From: Anaerolineae bacterium
Lineage (GTDB): Bacteria; Chloroflexota; Anaerolineae; UBA4142; SHND01
Reading direction: 5' to 3'
Length of the DNA: 32,710 nucleotides
Assembly (NCBI GenBank): GCA_020851635.1
Contig: JADZCJ010000075.1
Span: 1 to 32,710 of the forward strand
The notes below the pieces were generated by a model, which worked only from the letters and a program-made list of their open reading frames with translations, was not told the origin of the DNA and did not search any database. The first letter of the stretch is position 1, and each line of letters opens with the position of its first letter. Position numbers and translations under genes: made by a program. Shown here piece after piece: positions 7,528 through 15,833 of this stretch.

Positions 7528-8163
7528 ATGAAACAAATTCTCCTCGCCTCCGCGTCCCCGCGCCGCCGTGAATTACTGCGCTTGCTCAATATAGAATTTT
7601 CGAGCATCTCGACCGACACTGACGAAGCGCGTCTGGATTCCGAAAGCGCGCCCGCGCTCGTCGAGCGTCTTGCGCGCCGCAAAGCGGACGCCGCCCACCG
7701 GCAATTTCCCGACGCCCTAATTATTGCCGCTGATACCGATGTCGAGCTGGATGACGCAATCCTCGGCAAACCGCGCGACGCGGCAGATGCGCGCGCGATG
7801 CTGCAATCGTTACGGAACCGCGCCCATAATGTTTTTACGGGGCTGACTGTCGCAGATGGTTCATCCCGCGAATCCGAGCTCGTCCACACGCGGGTTTTCA
7901 TGCGCGATTATACGGACATGGAAATCGAGCGTTATATTGCAAGCGGCGATCCCTTTGACAAAGCTGCCGGATATGCCGTTCAACATCAGGGTTTTAGACC
8001 CGTTGCGCGCGTCGAAGGGTGTTTTGCCAACGTCATGGGTTTACCTCTCTGCCGTCTCTATCACGCCCTGACCCGACACATCGCCATGCCCGCGCCGACC
8101 GTACCCTGCATCAACCATCCCGAACGCGACTGCACCATCGAGCAGCACATCCGACAAGCATGA
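7528..8163 (+). CDS. maf: Maf family nucleotide pyrophosphatase
   Basis: The protein has 211 aa. Maf proteins hydrolyse non-canonical or excess nucleoside triphosphates (dTTP/UTP or m7GTP type) to monophosphates, cleaning the nucleotide pool and influencing division. The N-terminal LLASASPRRRELL signature is complete. The second motif reads AADTDVELDDAILGKP, where ADTVV is more usual, and GDPFDKAAGYAVQ places it with the dTTP/UTP-type (YhdE-like) branch. The C-terminus extends about 25 residues past the usual end (NVMGLPL) and contains CINHPERDCTIEQH, a Cys/His arrangement that could bind a metal. Its TGA overlaps the ATG of the helicase gene (ATGA), so the two are co-transcribed and translationally coupled. 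Confidence 0.9.
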   Translation: MKQILLASASPRRRELLRLLNIEFSSISTDTDEARLDSESAPALVERLARRKADAAHRQFPDALIIAADTDVELDDAILGKPRDAADARAMLQSLRNRAHNVFTGLTVADGSSRESELVHTRVFMRDYTDMEIERYIASGDPFDKAAGYAVQHQGFRPVARVEGCFANVMGLPLCRLYHALTRHIAMPAPTVPCINHPERDCTIEQHIRQA

Positions 8164-10541
8164 ACCTTCTTTCCCAGCTCAACCCCGCCCAGCGCCAGGC
8201 TGTCGAAATCGTGGACGGTCCTGTGCTCGTGCTCGCCGGTCCCGGCAGCGGCAAGACACGCGTGCTCACCTATCGAATCGCCTATTTGCTCGAGGAGATT
8301 CGCCTCGCGCCATACAATATTCTCGCCGTCACCTTTACCAACAAGGCGGCGCGTGAAATGCGCGAACGTCTCGGCAACCTCGTGGGTGAGGATAAATTGC
8401 GCGACCTTGCCATCGGCACCTTTCATGCCATTTGTGCGCGCTTTTTGCGGCGGGATGGTGAAACGGTGGGGCTTGCGCCCGGGTTTGTCATCTTTGACAC
8501 TGACGATCAGTCCAAACTCGTGCAGGATATTATTCGCGAACTCAACATCAACGACAAGGTTTATCGTCCCGGTCAGGTCTTGGCTGCCATTTCCAAAGCC
8601 AAGAACGAACTCGTCGGACCCGACCAATACGTGCCCGCAACCTATTGGCACGAAGCCATCGGACGCATTTACAAACTCTATCAGACAAAACTCCTCGACA
8701 ACAACGCCGTTGATTTTGATGACCTGCTCGTCTATACCGTCCAACTCTTGCGTGACCATCCCGATATCCTCGCGCGCTACCAGCGCCGCTATGCCTATGT
8801 CCATGTTGATGAATTCCAGGACACCAACATGGCGCAGTATCTCATCGTCAAACTTTTGGCGGGCAAGTATCGCAACATTTTTTGCGTGGGGGACGAGGAC
8901 CAATCGATCTACATGTGGAGAGGGGCAGACTATCGCAACGTCACGCGCTTTCGCCAAGATTTTCCCGATGCGCGCATCTTTTTGCTCGAACAAAACTATC
9001 GTTCCACCCAGACCATTCTCGATGTCGCCCATTCCGTCATTCGCCGTAACCCCACGCGCACCGACAAGAAACTGTGGACCGAAAACGCGCGCGGCATTCC
9101 CATCGAAATTCTTGAAGCATACGATGACCGCGAAGAGCCGCAGCTGGTGGCACAGGAGATCAATCGCCTCATCGCCCAGGGCAAATACAAACCCAAAGAC
9201 TTTGCCGTTTTTTATCGCACGCGCGCCCAATCGCGTATTCTGGGCGAAGAATTCTTCCGACGCGGCATCCCCTACAAAGTCATTGGCGCACGCGGCTTTT
9301 ACGAGCTCCGTGAGGTCAAAGATTTGCTCGCCTACATGCGCCTGCTCCACAACCCGCGCGACACGGTATCTTTCAATCGCATCTTGAACGTGCCAACGCG
9401 CGGGATCGGCAAGCGCACCCATCAAGACCTCGTCAAGGTCGCGGAAAAATTGGGCGTTTCGCCGGTTATGGCGCTCAAACTGCTAAAAGAAGACGGGATG
9501 GCTACTGATGAGACGCCAAAGGAAAACCGCTTTCCTTATGCCAATTATTTCGACACGCGCGCCCGCCGCGCTCTCATCTCGTTTTATGATGCGATGGTCG
9601 AGCTGAGCGCGCTCAAGGACCAACTCACCCTCACACAGTTTTTTGATGCGCTGGTAGGTAAAATCGGCTACGAAGAGTACGTCCAGGACGGAACGCGCGA
9701 GGGTCAAGACCGCTGGAACAACGTGCTCGAGCTCCGCAAAGCGACCGACGAGCACAGCGCGCTCGACTCCGCGGCGGCGCTTGCAGAATTTCTCGAAACG
9801 GCCGCGCTCGTCTCGGATGTGGACGCGCACGACGAGAGCGAAGGTGTCGTCGTTCTCATGACCCTGCACATGGCTAAAGGACTGGAATTTCCGGTCGTTT
9901 TTATTACGGGAATGGAAGAAGGGATTTTCCCACACTCGCGTTCTTTTGAAGAACCGCAGGAAATGGAAGAAGAACGGCGGCTGGCGTATGTCGGCATTAC
10001 GCGCGCCAAAGAAAAACTCTACCTCGTCTATGCCTTTCGTCGCTCGACGTTCGGCAACGTTTCCGAACCTTCCGAACCGTCCCGCTTTTTGGCGGACATT
10101 CCTCGCGACCTCGTCAACACCAGGTCCGGTGAACAGCGCAGCACATACGACGACTATCTCAACGCGCGCAAATACAAGGAACAAACTACCTGGGACAGTC
10201 CCGTCGCGCGTGACAGCTCGACCACGTCCACACCCAAAATGGCGTCGCCGAAAAAATCGGGGTCCGTCTCTCGTCGTCCCTCCCGCGTCGAGCGAGATGA
10301 CGATGACGAGGTTGACGAGCGCAAACTGGCTCCTGCGCGTTCCTCGTTCAAGGAGCGTCCCCAACCCTCCCCCGCCAAGACCGAATACAGCGCAGGCGAC
10401 AAGGTGTCTCATCCCACCTTTGGCGACGGCACAGTAGTATCATCCAAATTGGTCGGCGCGGACGAAGAACTCCAGGTCGCGTTCGAAGGCGCAGGCGTCA
10501 AACGTCTCCTCGCTGCCTATGCCAAGCTAACGCGCCGCTGA
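8160..10541 (+). CDS. pcrA: UvrD/PcrA-type superfamily 1 DNA helicase
   Basis: The protein has 793 aa from ATG 8160, chosen because it overlaps the maf stop (ATGA) and starts the family N-terminus MNLLSQLNPAQRQAV with the Q motif. The enzyme is a 3'-5' ATP-driven helicase acting in nucleotide excision and mismatch repair and in clearing proteins from DNA. Motifs seen are Walker A GPGSGKTR (27-34), the AVTFTNKAAREM motif Ia region, motif II VDEFQDTN (about 217-224), motif III GDEDQSIYMWRGAD, motif IV LEQNYRS, VVLMTLHMAKGLEFPVVF, and motif VI EEERRLAYVGITRAKEKL. After a charged, low-complexity linker, the C-terminus (AGDKVSHPTFGDGTVVS) is the Tudor-like domain by which PcrA/UvrD contact RNA polymerase. 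A bidirectional terminator follows. Confidence 0.95.
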   Translation: MNLLSQLNPAQRQAVEIVDGPVLVLAGPGSGKTRVLTYRIAYLLEEIRLAPYNILAVTFTNKAAREMRERLGNLVGEDKLRDLAIGTFHAICARFLRRDGETVGLAPGFVIFDTDDQSKLVQDIIRELNINDKVYRPGQVLAAISKAKNELVGPDQYVPATYWHEAIGRIYKLYQTKLLDNNAVDFDDLLVYTVQLLRDHPDILARYQRRYAYVHVDEFQDTNMAQYLIVKLLAGKYRNIFCVGDEDQSIYMWRGADYRNVTRFRQDFPDARIFLLEQNYRSTQTILDVAHSVIRRNPTRTDKKLWTENARGIPIEILEAYDDREEPQLVAQEINRLIAQGKYKPKDFAVFYRTRAQSRILGEEFFRRGIPYKVIGARGFYELREVKDLLAYMRLLHNPRDTVSFNRILNVPTRGIGKRTHQDLVKVAEKLGVSPVMALKLLKEDGMATDETPKENRFPYANYFDTRARRALISFYDAMVELSALKDQLTLTQFFDALVGKIGYEEYVQDGTREGQDRWNNVLELRKATDEHSALDSAAALAEFLETAALVSDVDAHDESEGVVVLMTLHMAKGLEFPVVFITGMEEGIFPHSRSFEEPQEMEEERRLAYVGITRAKEKLYLVYAFRRSTFGNVSEPSEPSRFLADIPRDLVNTRSGEQRSTYDDYLNARKYKEQTTWDSPVARDSSTTSTPKMASPKKSGSVSRRPSRVERDDDDEVDERKLAPARSSFKERPQPSPAKTEYSAGDKVSHPTFGDGTVVSSKLVGADEELQVAFEGAGVKRLLAAYAKLTRR

Positions 10542-10550
10542 ATCAGCAAA

Positions 10551-10596
10551 CAAAAAAAGGGCAGCCGGTCAATTCCGGACTGCCCTTTTTTGTTTC
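10551..10596. terminator. Bidirectional intrinsic terminator between pcrA and the M20 gene
   Basis: GGGCAG...CTGCCC with an inner CCGG/CCGG pairing forms a stem flanked by an A-run on the left (10552-10558) and a T-run on the right (10586-10591). It can therefore stop transcription of both converging genes. It lies about 10 nt past the pcrA stop and directly after the stop of the minus-strand gene. Confidence 0.88.
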
Positions 10597-10597
10597 C

Positions 10598-11950
10598 CTA
10601 ATTCCTCGCAAAATTCCGAATCAATTCTCGAATAAAGGTGATTCCCTCGAAATAATCCGCCACACGGATATTTTCATTCGGAGCATGTCCCCGCGAATCG
10701 GGATACCCCGCCCCCGCACTCACCGCAGGAATCCCCAGTTGCTGGCACAGCTCGTACATCGGTCCACTGCCCGCCGCAGTCGGATACACGACGGCTTCGC
10801 GTCCATACGTCGCCCGCGCGGCTGCTTTAGCTGCCTGCACAATATTGCTATCCAGCGGCGAGCGCGCCACATGTTCGCCCGCTTCGGTCCGCTCGATTTG
10901 AATGTCCGTGAACCCGCGCGCATCCAGATGTTTCCGCAGCAGCTCGATCACCTTTTCGGGCGTTTGTTCGGGGACCAGGCGAAAATCCAGTTTCACAAAG
11001 GCATGATTCGGCAGCACGGTCTTGCCTCCCGGTCCCGTGTAGCCGGAATGGAGACCGCAAATCGTTACCGTGGGCGTAAAATACAATTTTTTGATCGCTT
11101 CAAAATCGCGCACGCCGTTGATAAACTCTTTGACCCCGAACTTGGCCAATTCCAGGTTGGTATCGAACGGGATTTTTGAAGCGGCTTCCAATTCAAGTTC
11201 ATTCGGAGGGCGCACAAACTCGCTATACCCGTCAATCGTAATTTCATCGCGCTCGTTCTTGAGCGTAGCAAGCGCCCACACCAGCCGCCACGCGGGATTT
11301 TCCACGATGGACGCTGCGCCGGAATGCAAATCGCGGTTCGCCCCGTGCGCATGCAGCTCGATATAAATGATCCCCTTTAGCCCACAAATCAACATCGGGT
11401 TTTCATGCGCATCCTTTGCGCCAAACTCCCACAAACAACCATCGGCGCCTTGCACCAGCTCGCGATTGTCCGCCACAAATTTACCCAGGTTGGGGCTGCC
11501 AATTTCCTCTTCCCCCTCCAGCACCCATTTGATTTTGAGCGGCAGCTCACCCTCGGTCGCCAGCCAGCTCTCGATCGCTTGAATCCTCAAGAGCAGATCA
11601 CTCTTGTTGTCCGCCACGCCGCGCGCATAAAATTTCCCGTCACGGATTTCCGGCTCCCACGGCGGCGACGTCCACAACTCGAGCGGTTCGGGCGGCTGCA
11701 CATCATAGTGGTCATAGATCAACAGCGTCTTGGGACCGTCTCCGATTTCGCCATACACCACCGGGAATCCATCCTCGACCGGAATCAGCCGGGTTTTTGC
11801 GCCCAACTTGCTCAAGCGCGCCATCACCTTGTCCGCCATCTCTTGCATCCCCCACGCTTGCGCCGCCACACTCGGCTGGGACGTAAAATCCTTCAACTCC
11901 TCCAAAAATCGCTCGCGATTCGCTTCCACATATTCGGCAAACGTAGCCAT
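10598..11950 (-). CDS. M20 family metallo-dipeptidase
   Basis: The protein has 450 aa, typical of M20 dipeptidases (CNDP/DUG1-like). These cytoplasmic two-zinc enzymes cleave dipeptides or related amides. Ligand and catalytic motifs are visible: LLIYDHYDVQPPE (His81, Asp83), GVADNKSD (bridging Asp114), VLEGEEEIGS (catalytic Glu147 and ligand Glu148) and, near the end, DSRGHAPNENI with the last metal His. The lid or dimerisation domain (about residues 200-340) lies between. ATG 11950 is set by a strong ribosome site, AAAGGAGC at 11955-11962. The gene appears monocistronic, converging on pcrA. The exact substrate cannot be deduced. Confidence 0.92.
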   Translation of the reverse strand: MATFAEYVEANRERFLEELKDFTSQPSVAAQAWGMQEMADKVMARLSKLGAKTRLIPVEDGFPVVYGEIGDGPKTLLIYDHYDVQPPEPLELWTSPPWEPEIRDGKFYARGVADNKSDLLLRIQAIESWLATEGELPLKIKWVLEGEEEIGSPNLGKFVADNRELVQGADGCLWEFGAKDAHENPMLICGLKGIIYIELHAHGANRDLHSGAASIVENPAWRLVWALATLKNERDEITIDGYSEFVRPPNELELEAASKIPFDTNLELAKFGVKEFINGVRDFEAIKKLYFTPTVTICGLHSGYTGPGGKTVLPNHAFVKLDFRLVPEQTPEKVIELLRKHLDARGFTDIQIERTEAGEHVARSPLDSNIVQAAKAAARATYGREAVVYPTAAGSGPMYELCQQLGIPAVSAGAGYPDSRGHAPNENIRVADYFEGITFIRELIRNFARN

Positions 11951-11954
11951 GAAT

Positions 11955-11962
11955 GCTCCTTT
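11955..11962 (-). promoter_or_regulatory. Strong ribosome binding site of the M20 gene
   Basis: AAAGGAGC lies 4 nt before ATG 11950 on the minus strand. It is the clearest Shine-Dalgarno sequence in the window and fixes this start. Confidence 0.8.
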
Positions 11963-11999
11963 GGATATGGTCTCTCAAACTGCGCCTGCTCCTGCCTCG

Positions 12000-12062
12000 C
12001 CATCCATCAATCGAAACTTGAAACTCGAAAATCAGCCCTCTGCCATCGGCAATCAGCCATAG
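12000..12062. repeat. Intergenic low-complexity direct repeats
   Basis: Short near-repeats (CGAAACTTGAAACTCGAAAATC, here in pieces, and CATCGGCAATCAGCC after AATCAGCCCTCTGCC) fill the space between the divergent M20 and surface-protein genes. They look like the heptamer-type dispersed repeats seen between genes in Chloroflexota and cyanobacteria. A weak -10-like TAGAAT (12098-12103) for the plus-strand gene follows. Confidence 0.4.
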
Positions 12063-12119
12063 GATTATAACCCTCTTGCGCCAATTTCCCGTTTGAATAG
12101 AATTGAACCCGATTCGCCC

Positions 12120-14809
12120 ATGAATCAGCACCCCACGCTCCGCGCGCGACGAATTGGCATATTCGTCGCGGTGGTTGTTTGCTGCCTATTCACCCTCGTT
12201 GCCCTGACAGCAAACACAACGCCAAAGCAAACTGCGCTCGCCCAATCACCCAGCGCAGATTTGCGTCTGTCCCTGGCGTTCCTTGCGCCTGAACCCGCTC
12301 CCGACGGCGCATTTTCATATACTTATACAATCAAAAACGACGGTCCCGATATTGCGCGCAGCGTTTCGCTGCGCGCCCGCGTGCCGAAAAGCGTCACCAT
12401 TGACTCGATAGAAGCGCCGCGCGGCGTCTGCGCCCTCCCGGATGCCAACACCCCGCGCGCCTTACGCTGTGACCTGGGACGGTTGCGCGTGGACGCATCC
12501 ATCTCGGTCGTCGTTCACGCTCGCATTCACACCTCTCGCCCCTCGCTCAAATTCCGCGCCACTGTTACCGCCCAAACCGCTGACAAGAATCCCGGCAACA
12601 ACAAGGCATCCCAAACACAACGCTTCGAATCGAGATTTTTGCAAATTCTGTCTGCGACGGCTCCGGCTTGGGGGAGGGTGAAACATTTCTGGGTTTTGGC
12701 ACTGTCACGACCGACGGCGCGGGCTTTGCAAACATTGACCTTACGGTGACGCCGACCGCGTCAACCGGTCAATCCATCACCGGCACCGCTACCTCTCCAT
12801 CAAACAACACCTCCGAGTTCTCTAATTGTGCCTCCGTTGTTCCACCGACTGCGACCGCTACCTCAACCAATACTCTGACACCAACACCGACCAATACTCC
12901 AACAAACACGGCGACGCCCACCATCACCCTGACGCCGACCCGCACACCAACCTATACCCCAACGAGCACAATCACAAACACGCCAACCAATACGCCTACA
13001 AACACGGTCACAAACACACCGACCAATACGCCTACAAACACGGTCACAAACACACCGACCAATACGCCTATAAGCACGATCACAAACACAGCGACCAATA
13101 CGTCTACAAGCACTTTGACACGTACGCCCACGCGTACACCCACAAATACGCCCACGCGGACACCCAGCATCACGCGCACGCCGACACCGAGCCGCACCAA
13201 CACGCCGGACAGCGGTCCAACCAACACGCCGACCCTGACGCCGACTGTTCAAATCCCATCCGTCACGCCGGTGAATCCCAGCATCACACCAATAAATCCA
13301 CCGCCGGGGAATGGTCCCACCAATACGCCGATCATCATTATCCCGATCATCACCAACACACCCACGCTTACACCCACTCCGACCGTGACCGGCTCGCCGA
13401 CCAATACCTCGACCCCCACTTCAACGGGTACGGTTACGTCCACGTTTACTCCGACACCCTCAGCAACCGGCTCGCAAACCGTTTCGCCAACGCCGACCTC
13501 GACCGGGACAATCACATCCACATTTACGCCGACCGGAACGGTCTCACCGAGCGTCACACCAACAGGCACAGTTAACCCCTCGGTGACAAGCACGGCGACG
13601 CCTTCGATCACGCCCGCCGTCATTGGGACCATGACCGAAACGCCTGATTTTGTGGCGACCAATTTCGCCGCGACCCAAACGGCGGCGGCAAGCTCAGCCA
13701 CACCGCTTGCGGGCGGCGTGGGTTCGATCACACCCACGCCAACCCCGGGCGGAGGTGGCGCGCTCGGCGTGGGCGGAGGCGCGCCCCTCATCGCGTTGGG
13801 CGGTGTAGCGGATTACAACCTGACGTGGTTTGTCGAACACATCAGCACACCCCAGGAAGCGCTCGGCGGCGGGCTTGCCAAAATTTTGCCTAATCTGTTG
13901 CTCGCCATCATTCTCGCCCTCTTGTTCGGTTTCTTTGCAACCCTTCAGGGCGATGTGATGGAGAATCACGAACAAGAAATCGGCGGCTGGTTTGCACCCA
14001 TCACGCGTCCACTGGCGGGTCTCGCCGCGGCAGGGGCGGCATTTGATGCAAACTTGAGCGCACGCGGTCTGGGTTGGCTGTGGCAAGGCGCGAAATTATT
14101 GGGCATCCTTTTTATCTATGGGGTGATTTTCTCATTCCTCGATCCTTCATTTAATTTGGGCGAGTCGAGCTGGTTATTGCTCGTCGTCGCGGTCATGCTG
14201 AGCGTTGGACTGGTCAGTCTGATTGACGATGTGGCAAAAGTCGCCTATTCGCGTCGCTCCGGCGGAGCCGGAGCCATCGGAGTCAACGGCGCCAACTTTG
14301 GGGTCGCGATGGGCTCGATGATCTTTTCACGCTTTGCCGGTCTCGCACCGGGCATCTTGTTCGGCAGCGCGGGCAGCGCGCAGGGCGAACTCAAAGGGAA
14401 TCCTTACACCCTCAGCACTCTCGGGCTTGTTTCTGTGGGTGTCACCGCTCTGCTCGGATGGCTCGTCTCGGCATTCATTCCGCATGTCGGCGGAACAAAC
14501 CTCTGGCTCTCGAACATCTTTTTGCTCATCTTTGCCGTTGGGGTTCAAACTCTCTTTTTCGAGCTGATTCCCGTCTATGGCACGATGGGGCGCGATGTAT
14601 TCTCGCGCAGCAAAATTATGTGGGGTCTGACCTTTATCGCCATCCTGTTTCTCTTTATCCAGACCCAGCTCAACCCCGAGGGAGATTTTGTCCAGGCGTT
14701 CAACCAACGCAACATGGTCACGCTCGTCATTGTCGTCACACTTTTCTGTGCCATCAGCGGCGGGCTTTGGCTCTATTTCTGGAATCGTTCCCGCCGTCGA
14801 ACGGGGTAA
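12120..14809 (+). pseudogene. Surface/membrane protein with DUF11-like domain and Thr/Pro stalk, split by a frameshift
   Basis: The reading frame from ATG 12120 (MNQHPTLRARR) begins with a signal peptide or anchor (IFVAVVVCCLFTLVALTA) and a DUF11-like domain (SYTYTIKNDGPDIARSVSLR through [15 protein letters not shown]). It then loses sense and stops at 12749. The protein-like sequence continues one base back in the other frame, open from 12584 to TAA 14809: [35 protein letters not shown] and NNTSEFSNC, a beta-domain typical of such surface proteins. A Thr/Pro/Asn-rich stalk follows (about 12850-13750), then about eight membrane helices (YNLTWFVEH to LYFWNRS). A single-base indel near 12600-12630 joins them into one protein of about 895 aa. 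Without frameshifting the gene is broken; programmed slippage or an assembly error remain possible. Surface display or envelope sensing is inferred from layout only. Confidence 0.75.
12986..13129 (+). repeat. 36-bp tandem repeat (VNTR) in the Thr/Pro stalk
   Basis: ACCAATACG recurs at 12986, 13022, 13058 and 13094, exactly every 36 nt. The units encode [12 protein letters not shown] twice, then the diverged [12 protein letters not shown] and [12 protein letters not shown]. The first two copies are nearly identical in DNA. Copy number can change by slippage in steps of 12 residues, altering stalk length. The wider region, about 12850-13750, is low-complexity T/P/S/N. Confidence 0.85.
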
Positions 14810-14814
14810 AAAAA

Positions 14815-14853
14815 GCAAGCCCGCTCGATATTCGAACGGGCTTGCTTTTTTTT
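14815..14853. terminator. Bidirectional intrinsic terminator
   Basis: GCAAGCCCG...CGGGCTTGC with inner TCGA/TCGA forms a near-perfect stem around a TAT loop. An A-run lies before it (14808-14814) and a run of eight or nine T after it (14845-14853). It serves the plus-strand gene ending at 14809 and the minus-strand gene ending at 14861. Confidence 0.92.
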
Positions 14854-14860
14854 ATCGAAA

Positions 14861-15232
14861 TCAATACGCCCCGATTTCCACCAGCCGATCATCGTCAATT
14901 CCAAAATAATGCGCTATCTCGTGCCTCACCACGCGATGCACCATCGCGCGCACTTCCTGGTCATTGCGGCACTGCGCCAGAATGGGACGCCGATAAATGC
15001 TGATCTTGTCCGGCGCGACCATATTGTAACCGGCGTTTCGATGCGTCCTGGGAATTCCATGATAAAAGCCCAACAGGTTATATGGGCTTGAAACCCCCGC
15101 CGCTTCCATCGTCCACTTGTCCGGAAATTCCTCGACAACAATCGCAACGTTGTCCAGCTTGTCACGATAGGATTCAGCAAGCCCTTGCACTGCCTCATCC
15201 ACAAATTCTTCAAATTGCTCCACCGTCATCAT
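14861..15232 (-). CDS. Zincin-like metallopeptidase family protein (DUF1025 type)
   Basis: The 123-aa size and sequence fit the small PF06262 'metallopeptidase' family. These proteins carry a minimal zinc-protease fold whose substrate is unknown. The zinc motif HEIAH (104-108) is followed by FGIDDDRLVEIG, supplying the third ligand region. The centre has the family segments LLGFYHGIP and ISIYRRPIL. No signal peptide is seen, so it is cytoplasmic. There are two adjacent ATG codons (15232, 15229). The gene begins 1 nt after the stop of the NUDIX gene, so they form one operon. Proteolytic activity is assumed from the motif only. Confidence 0.88.
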   Translation of the reverse strand: MMTVEQFEEFVDEAVQGLAESYRDKLDNVAIVVEEFPDKWTMEAAGVSSPYNLLGFYHGIPRTHRNAGYNMVAPDKISIYRRPILAQCRNDQEVRAMVHRVVRHEIAHYFGIDDDRLVEIGAY

Positions 15233-15233
15233 G

Positions 15234-15779
15234 CTAAACGCTCATTTCTTTTCCAAAAAAATACCACAGCAGTCCTGTCACCGACATGCCATCCAGAATT
15301 TCGTTGTGCGCCATCATCGCCCGTACCTCTGCTTCCGAAAACCAGCGCGCCTCATCCACTTCGTTCGTGTCCTGCACCTCACTGATTCGTTCCAAGCCGC
15401 GTGCCACAAACAAAATAAATTTCTGATTCGAAGACCCATTTGACGGATGAAAATATCCCAATGGCTCGATCACGCGCGCAGCGTGCCCCGTTTCCTCGCG
15501 CAGCTCTCGCCGCGCCGCCGCTTCCGGCTGCTCTCCCTCCTCCACGCGTCCTGCGGGCAGTTCCCAATCGCGCGTCCGTGTCGTGAACCGAAATTGATTC
15601 ACCAGCAGCAGCGCGCCATCCTCCCGCACCGGCACAACGCCCACCGCAGGCGTGTGATATTCGATCCAATGCCAGCCCTGCCCAACCGAACCGTCCGCCA
15701 GTTCCAGGTCCGATTGTTGGATAGTCAAATAGTTTGTCTCCAGAACGGTCACTCGTTTCAGTTCATCCCAAACAGCCAT
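15234..15779 (-). CDS. NUDIX hydrolase (ADP-ribose pyrophosphatase-like)
   Basis: The protein has 181 aa. NUDIX enzymes split nucleoside diphosphates linked to another moiety; the size and the AVGVVPV..LLLVNQFR..TRTRDWELPAGRVEEGE pattern fit ADP-ribose pyrophosphatases (NudF-like). The NUDIX box is complete: GRVEEGEQPEAAARRELREE followed by TG (about 77-98), with the metal-binding REXXEE. The Pro about 16 residues downstream that marks ADP-ribose specificity may be HPSNG. A GGTGGAG ribosome site lies directly before ATG 15779. It is the first gene of a two-gene operon with the small metallopeptidase, and probably shares transcription with the histidine phosphatase upstream. Confidence 0.9.
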   Translation of the reverse strand: MAVWDELKRVTVLETNYLTIQQSDLELADGSVGQGWHWIEYHTPAVGVVPVREDGALLLVNQFRFTTRTRDWELPAGRVEEGEQPEAAARRELREETGHAARVIEPLGYFHPSNGSSNQKFILFVARGLERISEVQDTNEVDEARWFSEAEVRAMMAHNEILDGMSVTGLLWYFFGKEMSV

Positions 15780-15802
15780 TCTCCACCTCGCGCGCCCGCG
15801 AC

Positions 15803-15832
15803 CCCAAGCTCAAAAATCCGAAATCAAAAATC
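15803..15832. repeat. Short intergenic tandem repeat (TCAAAAATC type)
   Basis: CTCAAAAATCC and ATCAAAAATCC repeat with an 11-12 nt period between the phosphatase and NUDIX genes. It is the same kind of low-complexity filler as at 12000-12062. Confidence 0.45.
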
Positions 15833-15833
15833 C

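Noticed and set aside
8061-9425. A 454-codon minus-strand open frame opposite pcrA
   Set aside because: It is a shadow caused by high-GC codon bias. The plus strand carries all helicase motifs, and the antisense product has no recognisable domain or ribosome site.
12630-12645. A programmed -1 frameshift site
   Set aside because: The T-run is read A-TTT-TTG in the zero frame, which does not allow re-pairing of both tRNAs, and no clear downstream pseudoknot was seen. A plain indel is more likely, though not proven.
12986-13129. Regularly spaced repeats that could be mistaken for a CRISPR array
   Set aside because: The 36-nt period has no unique spacers, since the whole unit repeats. It is in frame with a Thr/Pro stalk, and no cas genes are near.
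12826-13575. A long His/Tyr/Asp-rich open frame ([12 protein letters not shown]-type repeats) across the stalk region
   Set aside because: It is the shifted reading of the ACA/ACC-rich Thr/Pro repeat in the true frame; the repeat keeps several frames open by chance. The true frame has domains on both sides.
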